Below, piece by piece: positions 1-9,100 of a stretch of 64,000 nt of DNA (positions are counted from its first letter, which is position 1; every line of letters begins with the position of its first letter). The notes beneath the pieces were generated by a model. The model searched no databases and was not told the DNA's origin. It saw only the letters and a program-made list of their open reading frames with translations. Position numbers and translations under genes: made by a program. The stretch is from the NCBI GenBank assembly GCA_024236175.1, contig JACKKY010000002.1, forward strand, positions 682,001-746,000, written 5' to 3'. This stretch comes from Novosphingobium sp. GTDB lineage: Bacteria; Pseudomonadota; Alphaproteobacteria; Sphingomonadales; Sphingomonadaceae.

Positions 1-1252
1 CCATGGTGACCTGCCACCCGCGCGAGCGCAAGCCCGCGGCCAGCGTTTCGAGATTCCCGGTGATGCTGACGCGCATGACCGATGTGCCGCCGATGGCGAT
101 GCTCGTGGTCGCCGCGCCCTGCACTCCCGGCACAGAACGGACGGCCGAAAGCGCGCTGTCCACCGCTGCGGCGTCAGGCGTTACGAACTGGACGGTGTAG
201 GTGGCGACCGCCGCCTGCGTCGCAGCCGGACCCGACTGGACGGCGGCAGGCCCCTGACCCACCCCGGCATCCTGTTCCTGACGCGGCAACAGGGCGGCCC
301 TGAGGGCTGCAAGCGCGGCATCGAAAGCGCGCTGCTCTTCAAACAGCGTCGGGTCGGGCTTCAGCAGACCCTCGGCGAGCGCATCGCGGTAAATCCCGTC
401 GATCCGCACGATCGCCTTTTCCAGCATCGCCGGCACGCCGTTCTCGTCGTCGGCGGTGAGCGTAAAGCTGTCGAGATACTTGTTGTCCGGGCCGTAGCGC
501 GCGGTGAAAGTGCCTTTCACCGGGCCTCCGGGCCATTGCCGATCGAGCCGGGCGACCGGGATCAGCACGTCGGCGGCGCTGAACTGGTCGAGCACCGTGC
601 GCCACCAGATACGGCTGCGGCGCCCCGGCTGCCCCGCCGTCAGGATCAGCGAATCGCCGCCGGCGCCGGTCGGCCTGACGTAATCGATCGGACTGGCCGC
701 CGACTGATAGCTTGCCCATGCCCGTTGCCAGGGCCCGCGCACTTCGAAAACCTGCCGCGTCCCGCCGGAATAGAGCACCGGAATCACCAGCAGCGGCGCG
801 GATCGCGCGGCTGCCGACCCGCCCCCGGCGCTCGCAATGAACTGGCCGGCCTTGGCGCGATCGAAAATCACCCCGAGCCGCGCAATATAGCGGCGGGGCC
901 CGATCATCTCCCGCTCGATGACAATGGCGGAAACCAGCGCGTCGATCTGCCCGTCGCTCATCTTTGGGCCGCCCAGCTTTTCCCAGGCTTTGCGCTGGGC
1001 CAGCTTCCAGCCTGCGGTCCGCGCTTCCTCGCCGGTATCGCCGGTCGTGTTGACCTCGATCCCGCCGACCTGGATGTCGGTCGAATTGGCAAGCGGGGCA
1101 ATGCCGCGTTCGCCTTCGATCTGGGCAACAAGGCGGTCAGGCCCGATCGCCGCCAAGGCGACCGCAAGCGCCAGCGACAGCGCGATTACCAGCTGCGCTG
1201 CCGGTCCGGGGCGGTAATTCCGCATGCGTTCAGAGAGGATTGCAGGTGCCAT
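1..1252 (-). CDS. Secreted/anchored protein with C-terminal heavy-metal-associated-like domain (3' end cut by window)
   Basis: An open frame runs from an ATG at 1252 leftward off the window edge, giving 417 visible codons and no stop. A second in-frame ATG at 1225 is an equally good start; neither has a clear ribosome binding site. Residues about 20-37 form a hydrophobic signal anchor, so the protein is probably periplasmic or membrane-tethered. The middle is an unrecognised domain. The last 70 visible residues have the beta-alpha-beta pattern of a ferredoxin-like/HMA fold, but I see no CxxC metal site. It is divergent from purM, an arrangement I recall from sphingomonads, where this protein is usually named only for the HMA-like domain. 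Function unknown. Confidence 0.75.
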   Translation of the reverse strand, partial: MAPAILSERMRNYRPGPAAQLVIALSLALAVALAAIGPDRLVAQIEGERGIAPLANSTDIQVGGIEVNTTGDTGEEARTAGWKLAQRKAWEKLGGPKMSDGQIDALVSAIVIEREMIGPRRYIARLGVIFDRAKAGQFIASAGGGSAAARSAPLLVIPVLYSGGTRQVFEVRGPWQRAWASYQSAASPIDYVRPTGAGGDSLILTAGQPGRRSRIWWRTVLDQFSAADVLIPVARLDRQWPGGPVKGTFTARYGPDNKYLDSFTLTADDENGVPAMLEKAIVRIDGIYRDALAEGLLKPDPTLFEEQRAFDAALAALRAALLPRQEQDAGVGQGPAAVQSGPAATQAAVATYTVQFVTPDAAAVDSALSAVRSVPGVQGAATTSIAIGGTSVMRVSITGNLETLAAGLRSRGWQVTM

Positions 1253-1322
1253 CGGGAAGTTTGCGCGCCTTTTGCCCAAACGGCCATGGAAATCCAAGCG
1301 CTAAAGCGGTAGGCGCTTCGCG

Positions 1323-2426
1323 ATGTCAGACGATCCTCGCCACAATCGCTATACCTACGAGCATTCCGGTGTCTCGATCGCCGCCGGTAACGCCCTGGTC
1401 AAGGCGATCGCGCCGCTGGCGAAATCGACCGCGCGGCCGGGCGCTGACGCCGACCTGGGCGGCTTCGGCGGATTCTTCGATCTCAAGGCTGCCGGATATA
1501 CCGATCCGCTGCTCGTCGCCGCCAACGACGGCGTCGGCACCAAGGTCAAGCTCGCGATCGAGCACGACCGGCACGACCGGATCGGCATCGATCTCGTCGC
1601 CATGTGCGTGAACGACCTGATCGTGCAAGGTGCCGAACCCCTGCTGTTCCTCGATTATTTCGCCACCGGAAAGCTGGACAACGGCGTCGCCGAGCGAGTC
1701 GTCGCGGGCATAGCCGAGGGTTGCCGCATGGCCGGATGCGCGCTGATCGGTGGGGAAACCGCGGAAATGCCCGGGATGTATGCGCCGGGCGACTACGACC
1801 TTGCCGGATTCTGCGTCGGCGCGGTCGAGCGCGGCGAGCAGCTTGTCGGCGACAGGGTGGCGGCCGGCGACGTGCTGCTGGGACTCGCGTCTTCGGGCGT
1901 CCATTCCAACGGCTATTCGCTGGTGCGACGGCTGGCGGAGGACAAGGGCTGGAAGATGGAGCGCCCCGCCCTGTTCGATCCCGACGTGCTGCTGATCGAC
2001 GCGCTGATCGAACCGACCCGCATCTATGTGAAGAGCCTGCTTCCGCTGATCCGCAAGGGCGGCATCCATGCCCTCGCCCACATCACCGGCGGAGGCTTGC
2101 TGGAAAACGTGCCGCGCGTCCTGCCGGACGGACTGCACGCCAGGATCGACGCGGCGAGCTGGCCGCAGCCCCGGCTGATGTCCTTCCTGCAGGCGCAGGG
2201 CAATATCGAGCCGGCGGAAATGGCGCGTACTTTCAATTGCGGGATCGGCATGGTGCTGGCGGTAGCCGCCGACGATGCCGCCGCGCTGACGAACGAGCTG
2301 GAAACGGCGGGCGAAACCGTGTTCATGATCGGCGCGATCGAGCCGGGCGAGCGCGGCTGCACCGTGCAGGGCGACGCGGAAGCATGGAGCGCGCGCGAAA
2401 CCTGGGAAGCGACGCATCTTGCCTGA
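1323..2426 (+). CDS. purM: Phosphoribosylformylglycinamidine cyclo-ligase (AIR synthetase)
   Basis: This cytoplasmic enzyme closes the imidazole ring in step 5 of purine synthesis, using ATP to turn FGAM into AIR. The 367-residue length is normal for PurM. Diagnostic segments are HSGVSIAAGNALV near the N terminus, DGVGTK at residues 69-74 (nucleotide/substrate loop), the glycine-rich GGETAEMPGMY and GGGLLENVPRVLP in the C-terminal half. The ATG at 1323 gives a standard N terminus. The 3' end overlaps purN by 8 bp, so the two are translationally coupled. Family assignment is secure. Confidence 0.97.
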   Translation: MSDDPRHNRYTYEHSGVSIAAGNALVKAIAPLAKSTARPGADADLGGFGGFFDLKAAGYTDPLLVAANDGVGTKVKLAIEHDRHDRIGIDLVAMCVNDLIVQGAEPLLFLDYFATGKLDNGVAERVVAGIAEGCRMAGCALIGGETAEMPGMYAPGDYDLAGFCVGAVERGEQLVGDRVAAGDVLLGLASSGVHSNGYSLVRRLAEDKGWKMERPALFDPDVLLIDALIEPTRIYVKSLLPLIRKGGIHALAHITGGGLLENVPRVLPDGLHARIDAASWPQPRLMSFLQAQGNIEPAEMARTFNCGIGMVLAVAADDAAALTNELETAGETVFMIGAIEPGERGCTVQGDAEAWSARETWEATHLA

Positions 2427-3375
2427 GCGCGCCAGGGTCGCCGTCCTGATATCGGGAAGCGGCACCAACATGGCGGCGCTGCTCTACGCCTCCCGCGCAG
2501 ACGACTGCTCCTACGAGATCGCGCTGGTCGCCAGCAACCGCGCCGATGCCGCCGGACTGAGGCTGGCCGAGGCGGAAGGCGTGCCGACCTTCGTGCTCTC
2601 CCACAAGGGGATGGAACGGCTCGACCACGACATGGCGATGGACGCCGCGATCCGGGAAGCCGGCGCGGAATATGTCGCGCTGGCCGGCTACATGCGCATC
2701 CTGACACCCGAATTCGCCGGCAAGTGGGAAGGCAGGATGCTCAACATCCATCCTTCGCTGCTCCCCAAATACAAAGGCCTCCACACCCACGAGCAGGCGC
2801 TGGAGAACGGCGACAGCCACGCCGGCTGCAGCGTGCATCTGGTCACCGCCGAACTCGACGACGGGCCGATCCTGGGGCAGACCCCGGTTGCCGTCCTGCC
2901 CGGGGACACGCCGGAATCCCTCGCCGCCCGGGTCCTGATCGCCGAGCACCAGCTCTATTCGCGCATGCTGGCGAAACTGGTGACGCAGGAAAGCTCGCCC
3001 GAATGGCTTCGCGAAAAAGTCGGCGAGATCGCCATGGCCCTGCCCGAGACCGAAGAGCGCGAGTCGCACGGCTCGCCCGGCTGGCGGATCGCCGGCGGCA
3101 AGTATTTCGCGCATCTCAACATCCGCCACCACGGCGAACCGCATATCGCGGTGCTCGCCAAGACCAGCGGCCAGGACGAGATGGCGGCACTGATCGAGCA
3201 GGATCCCGACATCTACTACCGGCCGGCCTATTACGGAGCTTCGGGCTGGGTCGGCATCATCCTCAACCGCGCGGACGTCGACTGGGACCACGTTTCGCAC
3301 TGGCTGCAGCGCAGCTGGCGCGCCGTCGCCCCGAAACGGCTGACGAAGCTGCTGGACGCAGCGGACGAATTCTAG
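2419..3375 (+). CDS. purN: Phosphoribosylglycinamide formyltransferase fused to a YjbR/MmcQ-like domain
   Basis: Residues 1-195 are a complete GAR transformylase, which moves a formyl group from 10-formyl-THF to GAR in purine synthesis. The triad is intact: Asn109 and His111 in NIHPSLLPKYKG, and Asp147 in the AELDDGP loop. The protein continues without a break into about 110 residues (203-315) that look like the MmcQ/YjbR double-wing fold, including GSPGWRIAGGKYFAHL and YYGASGWVGIIL. Ordinary PurN is about 200-220 residues, so the 318-residue form is a fusion. The start is a TTG at 2419 inside the end of purM, because no ATG lies before the conserved RVAVLISGSGTN strand. The C-terminal domain is of unknown role. 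Confidence 0.9.
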   Translation: MPERARVAVLISGSGTNMAALLYASRADDCSYEIALVASNRADAAGLRLAEAEGVPTFVLSHKGMERLDHDMAMDAAIREAGAEYVALAGYMRILTPEFAGKWEGRMLNIHPSLLPKYKGLHTHEQALENGDSHAGCSVHLVTAELDDGPILGQTPVAVLPGDTPESLAARVLIAEHQLYSRMLAKLVTQESSPEWLREKVGEIAMALPETEERESHGSPGWRIAGGKYFAHLNIRHHGEPHIAVLAKTSGQDEMAALIEQDPDIYYRPAYYGASGWVGIILNRADVDWDHVSHWLQRSWRAVAPKRLTKLLDAADEF

Positions 3376-3719
3376 CCGGGCAGGCCTAGCTGCTGACGGT
3401 TTGCCGGGACATCTTCCAGAACCTGCCATTCGATGAGTTCGCCGTCCCCGGCGACCGCGCGCCACAAGGCCGGTCCGTCGAGCCGGGCATCGGAACAGTA
3501 GCTCCGCCCAGCCATCGCCACGACGGGCTCTTCGACGGCGATAACCCCCACATCGTTCCGGTAATCCGGAAAGGCGGTGAAAAAGCCGTGCCAGGCATCG
3601 ATGCAGGCCTGCCTGCCGGCAACCACCGATCCCGCGGAATCGATGAAGCGATGGCCGCTTGCCATCAGCCCGGCCAGAGCCTGGAGGTCCCGGGCGTTGA
3701 TCGCATCATGGAATGCCAT
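3372..3719 (-). CDS. NTF2/SnoaL-like small protein
   Basis: A 115-residue protein whose opening (MAFHDAINARDLQALAGLM), GHRFIDSAG and FTAFPDYRNDV segments match the cone-shaped NTF2/SnoaL fold, which covers polyketide cyclases, isomerases and many proteins of unknown function. The ATG at 3719 is the only good start; conserved-looking residues just upstream (SPTELA) suggest the true start could be a non-ATG codon a little earlier. It ends with a 4-bp convergent overlap with purN and is the last gene of the leftward pepA-holC-ndk block. No substrate can be named. Confidence 0.7.
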   Translation of the reverse strand: MAFHDAINARDLQALAGLMASGHRFIDSAGSVVAGRQACIDAWHGFFTAFPDYRNDVGVIAVEEPVVAMAGRSYCSDARLDGPALWRAVAGDGELIEWQVLEDVPANRQQLGLPG

Positions 3720-3775
3720 GGCGAGTTCGGTGGGACTGGCGGGCAGCTCCGCTCCCCCTGCACCTGAGCGCCGGA

Positions 3776-4021
3776 TCAGATCTGGTCGTATTCCACCAGC
3801 GGGCGGCTTTCGCGGGTGCCGCGATAACGCGCTTCGGGGTCGTTGGGATCGCCGGCGATGATCACGTGATCCTCATGCACTTCCAGCAGCGTACCGACGA
3901 AGGGAAAGCCTTCCAGGCTGCCCGTCACGCGGTAGCTGACCGTGTCGCCGATCTTGAACGACTTCTCGTCGAAATTGAATTCGAAGGGGCAGGCCTCGCC
4001 TTCTTCACCCATGCCTTGCAT
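3776..4021 (-). CDS. Conserved-looking small protein, unknown function
   Basis: An 81-residue acidic protein. The start at 4021 is chosen over an upstream ATG at 4060 because AAAGGAGATCCGCG sits immediately before it, a strong ribosome binding site. The sequence holds alternating beta-like segments (IGDTVSYRVTGSL, FVGTLLEVHEDHVIIAGDP), which suggest a small beta-barrel of SH3 or KOW type. I recognise no catalytic motif, signal peptide or membrane segment. It lies between ndk and the NTF2-like gene and is probably co-oriented rather than co-transcribed with ndk, as a terminator-like hairpin lies between them. Confidence 0.6.
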   Translation of the reverse strand: MQGMGEEGEACPFEFNFDEKSFKIGDTVSYRVTGSLEGFPFVGTLLEVHEDHVIIAGDPNDPEARYRGTRESRPLVEYDQI

Positions 4022-4063
4022 CGCGGATCTCCTTTGCCGGAAAGATAATGCCGCAGGCATGCA

Positions 4064-4096
4064 AATGCAAAGGCCGCCGGATCACTCCGACGGCCT
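4064..4096 (-). terminator. Intrinsic terminator after ndk
   Basis: Read on the minus strand, the arms AGGCCGTCGGA and TCCGGCGGCCT form an 11-bp stem with one G-T wobble and a 4-nt loop, followed by TTTGCATTT. It begins about 23 bp after the ndk stop codon. Confidence 0.7.
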
Positions 4097-4118
4097 CCGG
4101 TTTTCAGTCGCGAACAGA

Positions 4119-4541
4119 TCAGCCGACGATTTCTTCGGGCTTGAAGAAGAAGTCGATCTCGATCTTCGCGTTCTCGTCGCTGTCGGAGCCGTGGACCGAG
4201 TTCGCCTCGATGCTCTCGGCGAAGCTCTTGCGGATGGTGCCCTCGGCGGCGTCGGCGGGATTGGTGGCGCCCATCACGTCGCGATTGCGCTTCACCGCGT
4301 CCTCGCCCTCGAGCACCTGCACGACCACCGGGCCGGACGTCATGAAAGCGACGAGATCGTTGAAGAAGGGGCGTTCCTTGTGGACCGCGTAGAAGCCTTC
4401 AGCCTGCTCCTTCGACATGTGGATGCGCTTGGAGGCGACGACGCGCAGGCCGGCTTCCTCCAGCATCTTGGTGACCGCGCCGGTCAGGTTGCGGCGCGTG
4501 GCGTCGGGCTTGATGATCGAGAATGTGCGGGTAACCGCCAT
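4119..4541 (-). CDS. ndk: Nucleoside diphosphate kinase
   Basis: This 140-residue cytoplasmic enzyme balances NTP pools by moving a phosphate from one NTP to another NDP through a phospho-histidine. The catalytic histidine is His117 in NSVHGSDS, and the N-terminal TFSIIKPDATRR nucleotide-site strand is intact. Length and motifs are standard. The start at 4541 is used, with AAGGAACGAAACG before it; the frame stays open further upstream but that stretch is not NDK-like. It follows holC by 84 bp on the same strand. Confidence 0.97.
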   Translation of the reverse strand: MAVTRTFSIIKPDATRRNLTGAVTKMLEEAGLRVVASKRIHMSKEQAEGFYAVHKERPFFNDLVAFMTSGPVVVQVLEGEDAVKRNRDVMGATNPADAAEGTIRKSFAESIEANSVHGSDSDENAKIEIDFFFKPEEIVG

Positions 4542-4625
4542 CGTTTCGTTCCTTGCGAATATCTGTTGTTGGTCTGGAAGTGGCGCGCCCCTAGCCCGGA
4601 AAATGCTGCGCCGCAAGATTTCCGC

Positions 4626-5063
4626 CTAGGGGCCCTCGACCCATTTTCCGTCCTGCTGCTTCCAGAAGCGGCGTTCCAGCCCCTCCCTCGTCCCCAGCAT
4701 CCGCCAGCAATCGCGCGCCGGTTGCAGCGTCTGCTCGTCGAACATGAAGAACACGCGCTCGAAAGGCGGATCGGCATCGCGCCACCGGCCGTCAGCGATC
4801 GCCATGTAGCGCGCCCCGTTGGCCGGCTCCGGACGGTCGGACAGCAGGATCGGCTGGCGATCAGCGTAGATGTCGGCGGCAGGGCCATGGGCAAGGAAGC
4901 TGTCCGGCAGCTTGCCCCAGAGCGAATCGCTTATCCGGCCGCGCTGCCCCTCGTCGTCCGAGACCACCAGCAGTCGCTCGCCCGCCTTGAGCGTCGCCCG
5001 CGCGATCAGCGGCAGGGCGGCTTCGGCCGGGTCGCGGCTGAGCTGGTAGAAATCGACTCTCAT
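4626..5063 (-). CDS. holC: DNA polymerase III chi subunit
   Basis: A 145-residue protein that belongs to the clamp-loader complex and links polymerase III to SSB. The N-terminal MRVDFYQLSRDP, the DSLWGKLPDSFLAHG segment and the NGARYMAIADGRW/FVMFDE-like core match alphaproteobacterial HolC. It starts 12 bp after the pepA stop, the usual pepA-holC pairing in this class, so the two are almost certainly one transcript. Confidence 0.93.
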   Translation of the reverse strand: MRVDFYQLSRDPAEAALPLIARATLKAGERLLVVSDDEGQRGRISDSLWGKLPDSFLAHGPAADIYADRQPILLSDRPEPANGARYMAIADGRWRDADPPFERVFFMFDEQTLQPARDCWRMLGTREGLERRFWKQQDGKWVEGP

Positions 5064-5075
5064 CGCACCGCGTTA

Positions 5076-6539
5076 TCAGTCCTCGAGGTTGTCGCGCACG
5101 AAGCGGTCGAGCAGGCGCACGCCGTATCCGGTCGCGCCCTTGTCCCAGGTCGCGCCGGGCTTGTCCGCCCAGACCGTGCCGGCGATGTCCAGATGCGCCC
5201 AGGGCGTTCCCTTGTCGATGTAGCGCTGCAGGAACTGCGCGGCGGTGATCGACCCGCCGAAGCGGTTGCCGACGTTCTTCATGTCGGCGATCGCGCTGTC
5301 GAGCTGCTTGTCGTAGGCCGGGCCCATCGGAAAGCGCCACAGCCTGTCGCCAGACGCGTTTCCGGCCGCCACCAGCTTGTCGGCCAGCGGATCGTCGTTC
5401 GAGAAGATGCCGGCATATTCATGCGCGAGCGCGGCGATGATCGCGCCGGTCAGCGTCGCCAGGTCGACGATCGCGGTCGGCGAATATTCCTTCTGCACCC
5501 AGGTCAGCGCGTCGCACAGCACCAGCCTGCCTTCAGCATCGGTGTTGATGACCTCGATCGTCTGGCCCGACATCGAAGTCACGACGTCGCCGGGCCGCTG
5601 CGCCTTGCCGTCGGGCATGTTCTCCACCAGCCCGCAGATGCCGATGACGTTGGCCTTCGCCTTGCGCAGCGCGAGGGCGAGCATCGTACCGGCCACCGCG
5701 CCCGCGCCGCCCATGTCCCATTTCATGTCTTCCATGCCGGCGGCCGGCTTGATCGAAATGCCGCCGCTGTCGAAAGTGACGCCCTTGCCGACGAAAGCGA
5801 CCGGCTTGCCGCCCTCCGGCCCGCCGCGCCATTCCATCGCCAACAGTCGCGGCCGCCGCTCGGAGCCCTGCGCAACGCCGAGCAGCGCGCCCATGCCGAG
5901 GCTGCGCATTTCGGATTCGTCCAGCACGCGGATAGCGATTCCGGCCGCCTCCATGCGCGCCTTGCAGCGATCGACGAAGGCTTCGGGATAGACGACATTG
6001 GCCGGCTCGGTGACCAGCTCGCGGGTGAATTCCACGCCTTCGGCCAGCGCAGCCTCCCGCTGCCATTCGTCCTGTGCCGCCCGGTCCGCGCCGAACACCG
6101 TCAGCCTGGCGAGGGACTTCTTCTGGTCGTCCTTCAGCTTGGTGCGATAGGCATCGTGCCGCCACGCCCTGAGCCGCGCGGCAAGCAGCAGCGCGGCGAT
6201 TTCTCCGGAAGTCAGCCCCGCGCCGGCCAGGTCGAACGCCAGCTCCGTCTCGCCGGACGTGAGATATTTCGCCGCAAGCCCTGCACCCGCCCGCTCGACG
6301 GCGGACCGGCGATCCTTGTCCGTGGGGCTGCCGATGCCCGCCAGCGCCACACGCACGACTTGCCCGCCGCGCTCCACGAAGCCCTCGAACAGTTGCCCAG
6401 TCTTGCCCGAGAAGCGCGAAGCGCGTGCGGCTTCCGCGAGGACCGGCTCCAGATCCGCCGGAATCGCGTCCTGGTTCACAACACGGGCGACGAGGCGTGA
6501 TCCGGGACTTGCCTGCGCATCTAGAAACTGGACTTCCAT
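5076..6539 (-). CDS. pepA: Leucyl aminopeptidase (M17 family)
   Basis: A 487-residue cytosolic di-metal exopeptidase that removes N-terminal residues from peptides. Metal and active-site segments are intact: GKGVTFDSGGISIKP at 251-265 and the family signature NTDAEGRL at 332-339, each carrying the expected Lys, Asp and Glu ligands. A strong CCAGGAGAAATC binding site precedes the ATG at 6539. It heads the leftward pepA-holC-ndk group and is divergent from lptD across 86 bp, which must hold both promoters. Confidence 0.96.
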   Translation of the reverse strand: MEVQFLDAQASPGSRLVARVVNQDAIPADLEPVLAEAARASRFSGKTGQLFEGFVERGGQVVRVALAGIGSPTDKDRRSAVERAGAGLAAKYLTSGETELAFDLAGAGLTSGEIAALLLAARLRAWRHDAYRTKLKDDQKKSLARLTVFGADRAAQDEWQREAALAEGVEFTRELVTEPANVVYPEAFVDRCKARMEAAGIAIRVLDESEMRSLGMGALLGVAQGSERRPRLLAMEWRGGPEGGKPVAFVGKGVTFDSGGISIKPAAGMEDMKWDMGGAGAVAGTMLALALRKAKANVIGICGLVENMPDGKAQRPGDVVTSMSGQTIEVINTDAEGRLVLCDALTWVQKEYSPTAIVDLATLTGAIIAALAHEYAGIFSNDDPLADKLVAAGNASGDRLWRFPMGPAYDKQLDSAIADMKNVGNRFGGSITAAQFLQRYIDKGTPWAHLDIAGTVWADKPGATWDKGATGYGVRLLDRFVRDNLED

Positions 6540-6625
6540 GATTTCTCCTGGGATTTGGCCGAAGCGGTTCGCCGCTGCGGCAAGGGCGGATTGCAGTTAA
6601 GCGCGGGCAGTGCGATAGGCAACCC

Positions 6626-8893
6626 ATGCCCCCTGTCCCGCGGTCCCTGCTGCAAGCCGAAACAAGCCGCTTCCGCCGCATTTCGCTGTCCCTTATCTGC
6701 CCGGCGCTGCTGGCGCTGGGCGCGCACGGCCACGCGCTCGCTCAGGATACCGATCCCGCAAGCGCGCCGGCAGCCGAAGTCGCGGAAGAATCGCCGATCA
6801 CCTTCGAGGCGGACCAGGTCGATTACCGGACCGACAACGAGACGGTCGTCGCCAGCGGCAACGTGCTGCTGCGGCGCGACGACCAGTCGGTGCGCGCGGA
6901 TACGGTGAGCTGGAACTCGAGGACCGGGGAAATCGTCGCGATAGGCGACGTCCGGCTTGTCGATGCCGACGGCAACCAGCTCTTCACCGACCAGGTTACG
7001 CTCACCGACGAGTTCGAGACCGGCGCGATGGAGAACATGCTGCTGGCGCTGCGCGAGGGCGGCAGGCTCGCGGCCAAATCGGGAGAACGCATCGAAGGCG
7101 GCGAGATACTGCTCGACCGCGCGGCCTATACCGGCTGCGAGGTGCAGGACAGCGACGGCTGCCCCAAGACGCCGAGCTGGACGATCACCGCGCGGCAGGT
7201 GGTCTACGATCCGGCGGCCAAGCGCATCTACTTCAAGGGCGCGCGGCTTCGCATGTTTGGGGCCCTGCAGGTGCCGCTTCCCGGACTCAACATCAGGACC
7301 GACGGCGGTGCCGTCTCCGGCTTCCTGATCCCCGATTTCCGCTTCACCCCGTCCAACGGCGTGGAGATCAGCGATTCCTATTACGTCCGGCTCAGCGACA
7401 ACCGGGACCTGACCGCGACGGCCTATGTCTATACCGACGTGCCGCCGATGGCGTCCGTCCAGTATCGCGCCCTGAACGACATCGGCGCCTACCAGATCAC
7501 CGGCTATGCCACCGAAAGCCGGCGCATTCCGATTTTCGGAATCGCCCCCAGCGCGGAGCGCGACTTCCGGGGCTACATCGCTGCCAACGGGCGCTTCCAG
7601 CTTTCCCCGAAATGGAGCGTGACCGCATCCGCCCGGCGCGCGACGGACCGGACTTTCCTGCGCCGCTACGACATCAGCAACGACGATCGCCTGCGCTCGA
7701 TGTTCGAGATCGAGCGGATCGACGAGGACCACTACCTCTCGTTCGCGGGATGGGCGACGCAGACCATGCGGGTGGGAGACATCCAGGGCCAGGTGCCGGT
7801 GGCGCTGCCCGCGCTCGACTACCGCCACCGCATCGCCGATCCGGTGATGGGCGGGAAGATCGAGCTGCAGGCGAACAGCCTCGCGATCATGCGTTCGGCC
7901 GGACAGGACACGCAGCGCGCCTTCGCAAGCGCACGCTGGGACCTGCGGCGGCTGACTCCGCTGGGCCAGGTCGTGACTTTCACGGCGCTGGCGCGCGGGG
8001 ACGTCTATCACTCCGACGAGAACGGCCTGACGACGACCCTGATCTACCAGGGCAACCCGGGCTGGGAAACGCGCGGCGTCGCGATCGGCGCAGTGGACGT
8101 CAAATGGCCCCTGGTCGGCAAGCTGCTGAACGGGACCCAGGTCCTGACTCCCCGCGTGCAGCTGGTGGCCAGTCCGCCGATCCGCAATCTCGCGGTCCCC
8201 AACGAGGATGCCCGCGCGATCGACCTGGAGGACAGCAACCTGTTCGCGCTCAACCGCTTCCCCGGCTACGACCGGGTCGAGGACGGGGTGCGCTTCACCT
8301 ACGGGCTGGACTGGCAGTTCGAACGGCCGCGCTGGCGCGTGAAGTCCACGGTCGGCCAGTCGGTCCGGCTGACCAGCAAGCCGACGCTGCTGCCCGACGG
8401 CACCGGGCTCTCCAACCGGACGTCCGACATCGTCGGCCGCACCGAGGTGCGCTATCGCGATTTCGTCAGCCTGGTGCACCGCTTCCGGCTCGACAAGGAC
8501 AACCTGGCGGTCCGCCGGCATGAGATCGACGCCACGGTCGGCGATCACCGGACCTATGCCGAAGTCGGCTATGTCAAGCTCAACCGCGACATTGCCGCCG
8601 ATCTCGAGGATCTGCAGGATCGCGAGGAACTGCGTGTGGCCGGCCGGGCGGCTTTCGCCCGCTACTGGTCGATCTTCGGCTCGGCGGTGATCAACCTGAC
8701 CGACCGCAACGAAGACCCGTCGCAGACGTCCGACGGCTTCCAGCCGCTGCGTGTTAGGCTGGGCGCGGCCTATCAGGACGACTGCCTCGAAGTCGCGGTC
8801 ACCTGGCGACGCGATTACGTGGCGACCGGCGATGCCCGCCGGGGCAACTCGTTCCAGATCCATTTCGCCTTCCGGAACCTCGGTTTCCGGTAG
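6626..8893 (+). CDS. lptD: LPS-assembly protein LptD
   Basis: Outer-membrane beta-barrel that, with lipoprotein LptE, inserts lipopolysaccharide into the outer leaflet. Residues about 18-40 form a signal peptide ending at HALAQ. Residues about 50-150 are the periplasmic OstA/LptA-like jellyroll (ITFEADQVDYRTDNETVVAS and following). A Cys pair (CEVQDSDGC) lies near residues 170-180, where LptD makes its disulphides. The remainder is the barrel, ending in an aromatic-rich strand with NLGFR. The 755-residue length is typical. surA follows 207 bp downstream, the classical functional neighbour. Confidence 0.95.
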   Translation: MPPVPRSLLQAETSRFRRISLSLICPALLALGAHGHALAQDTDPASAPAAEVAEESPITFEADQVDYRTDNETVVASGNVLLRRDDQSVRADTVSWNSRTGEIVAIGDVRLVDADGNQLFTDQVTLTDEFETGAMENMLLALREGGRLAAKSGERIEGGEILLDRAAYTGCEVQDSDGCPKTPSWTITARQVVYDPAAKRIYFKGARLRMFGALQVPLPGLNIRTDGGAVSGFLIPDFRFTPSNGVEISDSYYVRLSDNRDLTATAYVYTDVPPMASVQYRALNDIGAYQITGYATESRRIPIFGIAPSAERDFRGYIAANGRFQLSPKWSVTASARRATDRTFLRRYDISNDDRLRSMFEIERIDEDHYLSFAGWATQTMRVGDIQGQVPVALPALDYRHRIADPVMGGKIELQANSLAIMRSAGQDTQRAFASARWDLRRLTPLGQVVTFTALARGDVYHSDENGLTTTLIYQGNPGWETRGVAIGAVDVKWPLVGKLLNGTQVLTPRVQLVASPPIRNLAVPNEDARAIDLEDSNLFALNRFPGYDRVEDGVRFTYGLDWQFERPRWRVKSTVGQSVRLTSKPTLLPDGTGLSNRTSDIVGRTEVRYRDFVSLVHRFRLDKDNLAVRRHEIDATVGDHRTYAEVGYVKLNRDIAADLEDLQDREELRVAGRAAFARYWSIFGSAVINLTDRNEDPSQTSDGFQPLRVRLGAAYQDDCLEVAVTWRRDYVATGDARRGNSFQIHFAFRNLGFR

Positions 8894-9100
8894 GTTTCGG
8901 TCCGCACCTGCGCCGATCCGCCTGAAATCGCCGGAACGCGCCTGATTTCCCGGGCGTTGGCACGGGCGCGCAAAGCCTCTATCGGCTACGCTCAGTTTTG
9001 GTTAAGCCGCGTCGCGGCAGGTAGAGGCGCTGAAGAACGGGCCGGATGCTCCGGAAACGGGCACTGTCCCGCAGCAGACAGGATCGAAATCACGGTGAAA

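Noticed and set aside
3942..6500. Long plus-strand open frame (about 850 codons)
   Set aside because: It lies antisense to ndk, holC and pepA, which have clear families. In GC-rich DNA the opposite strand of a real gene often stays open; the product has no recognisable family and is rich in Arg/Ala/His.
6521..8863. Long minus-strand open frame (about 780 codons)
   Set aside because: Antisense to lptD; no family likeness.
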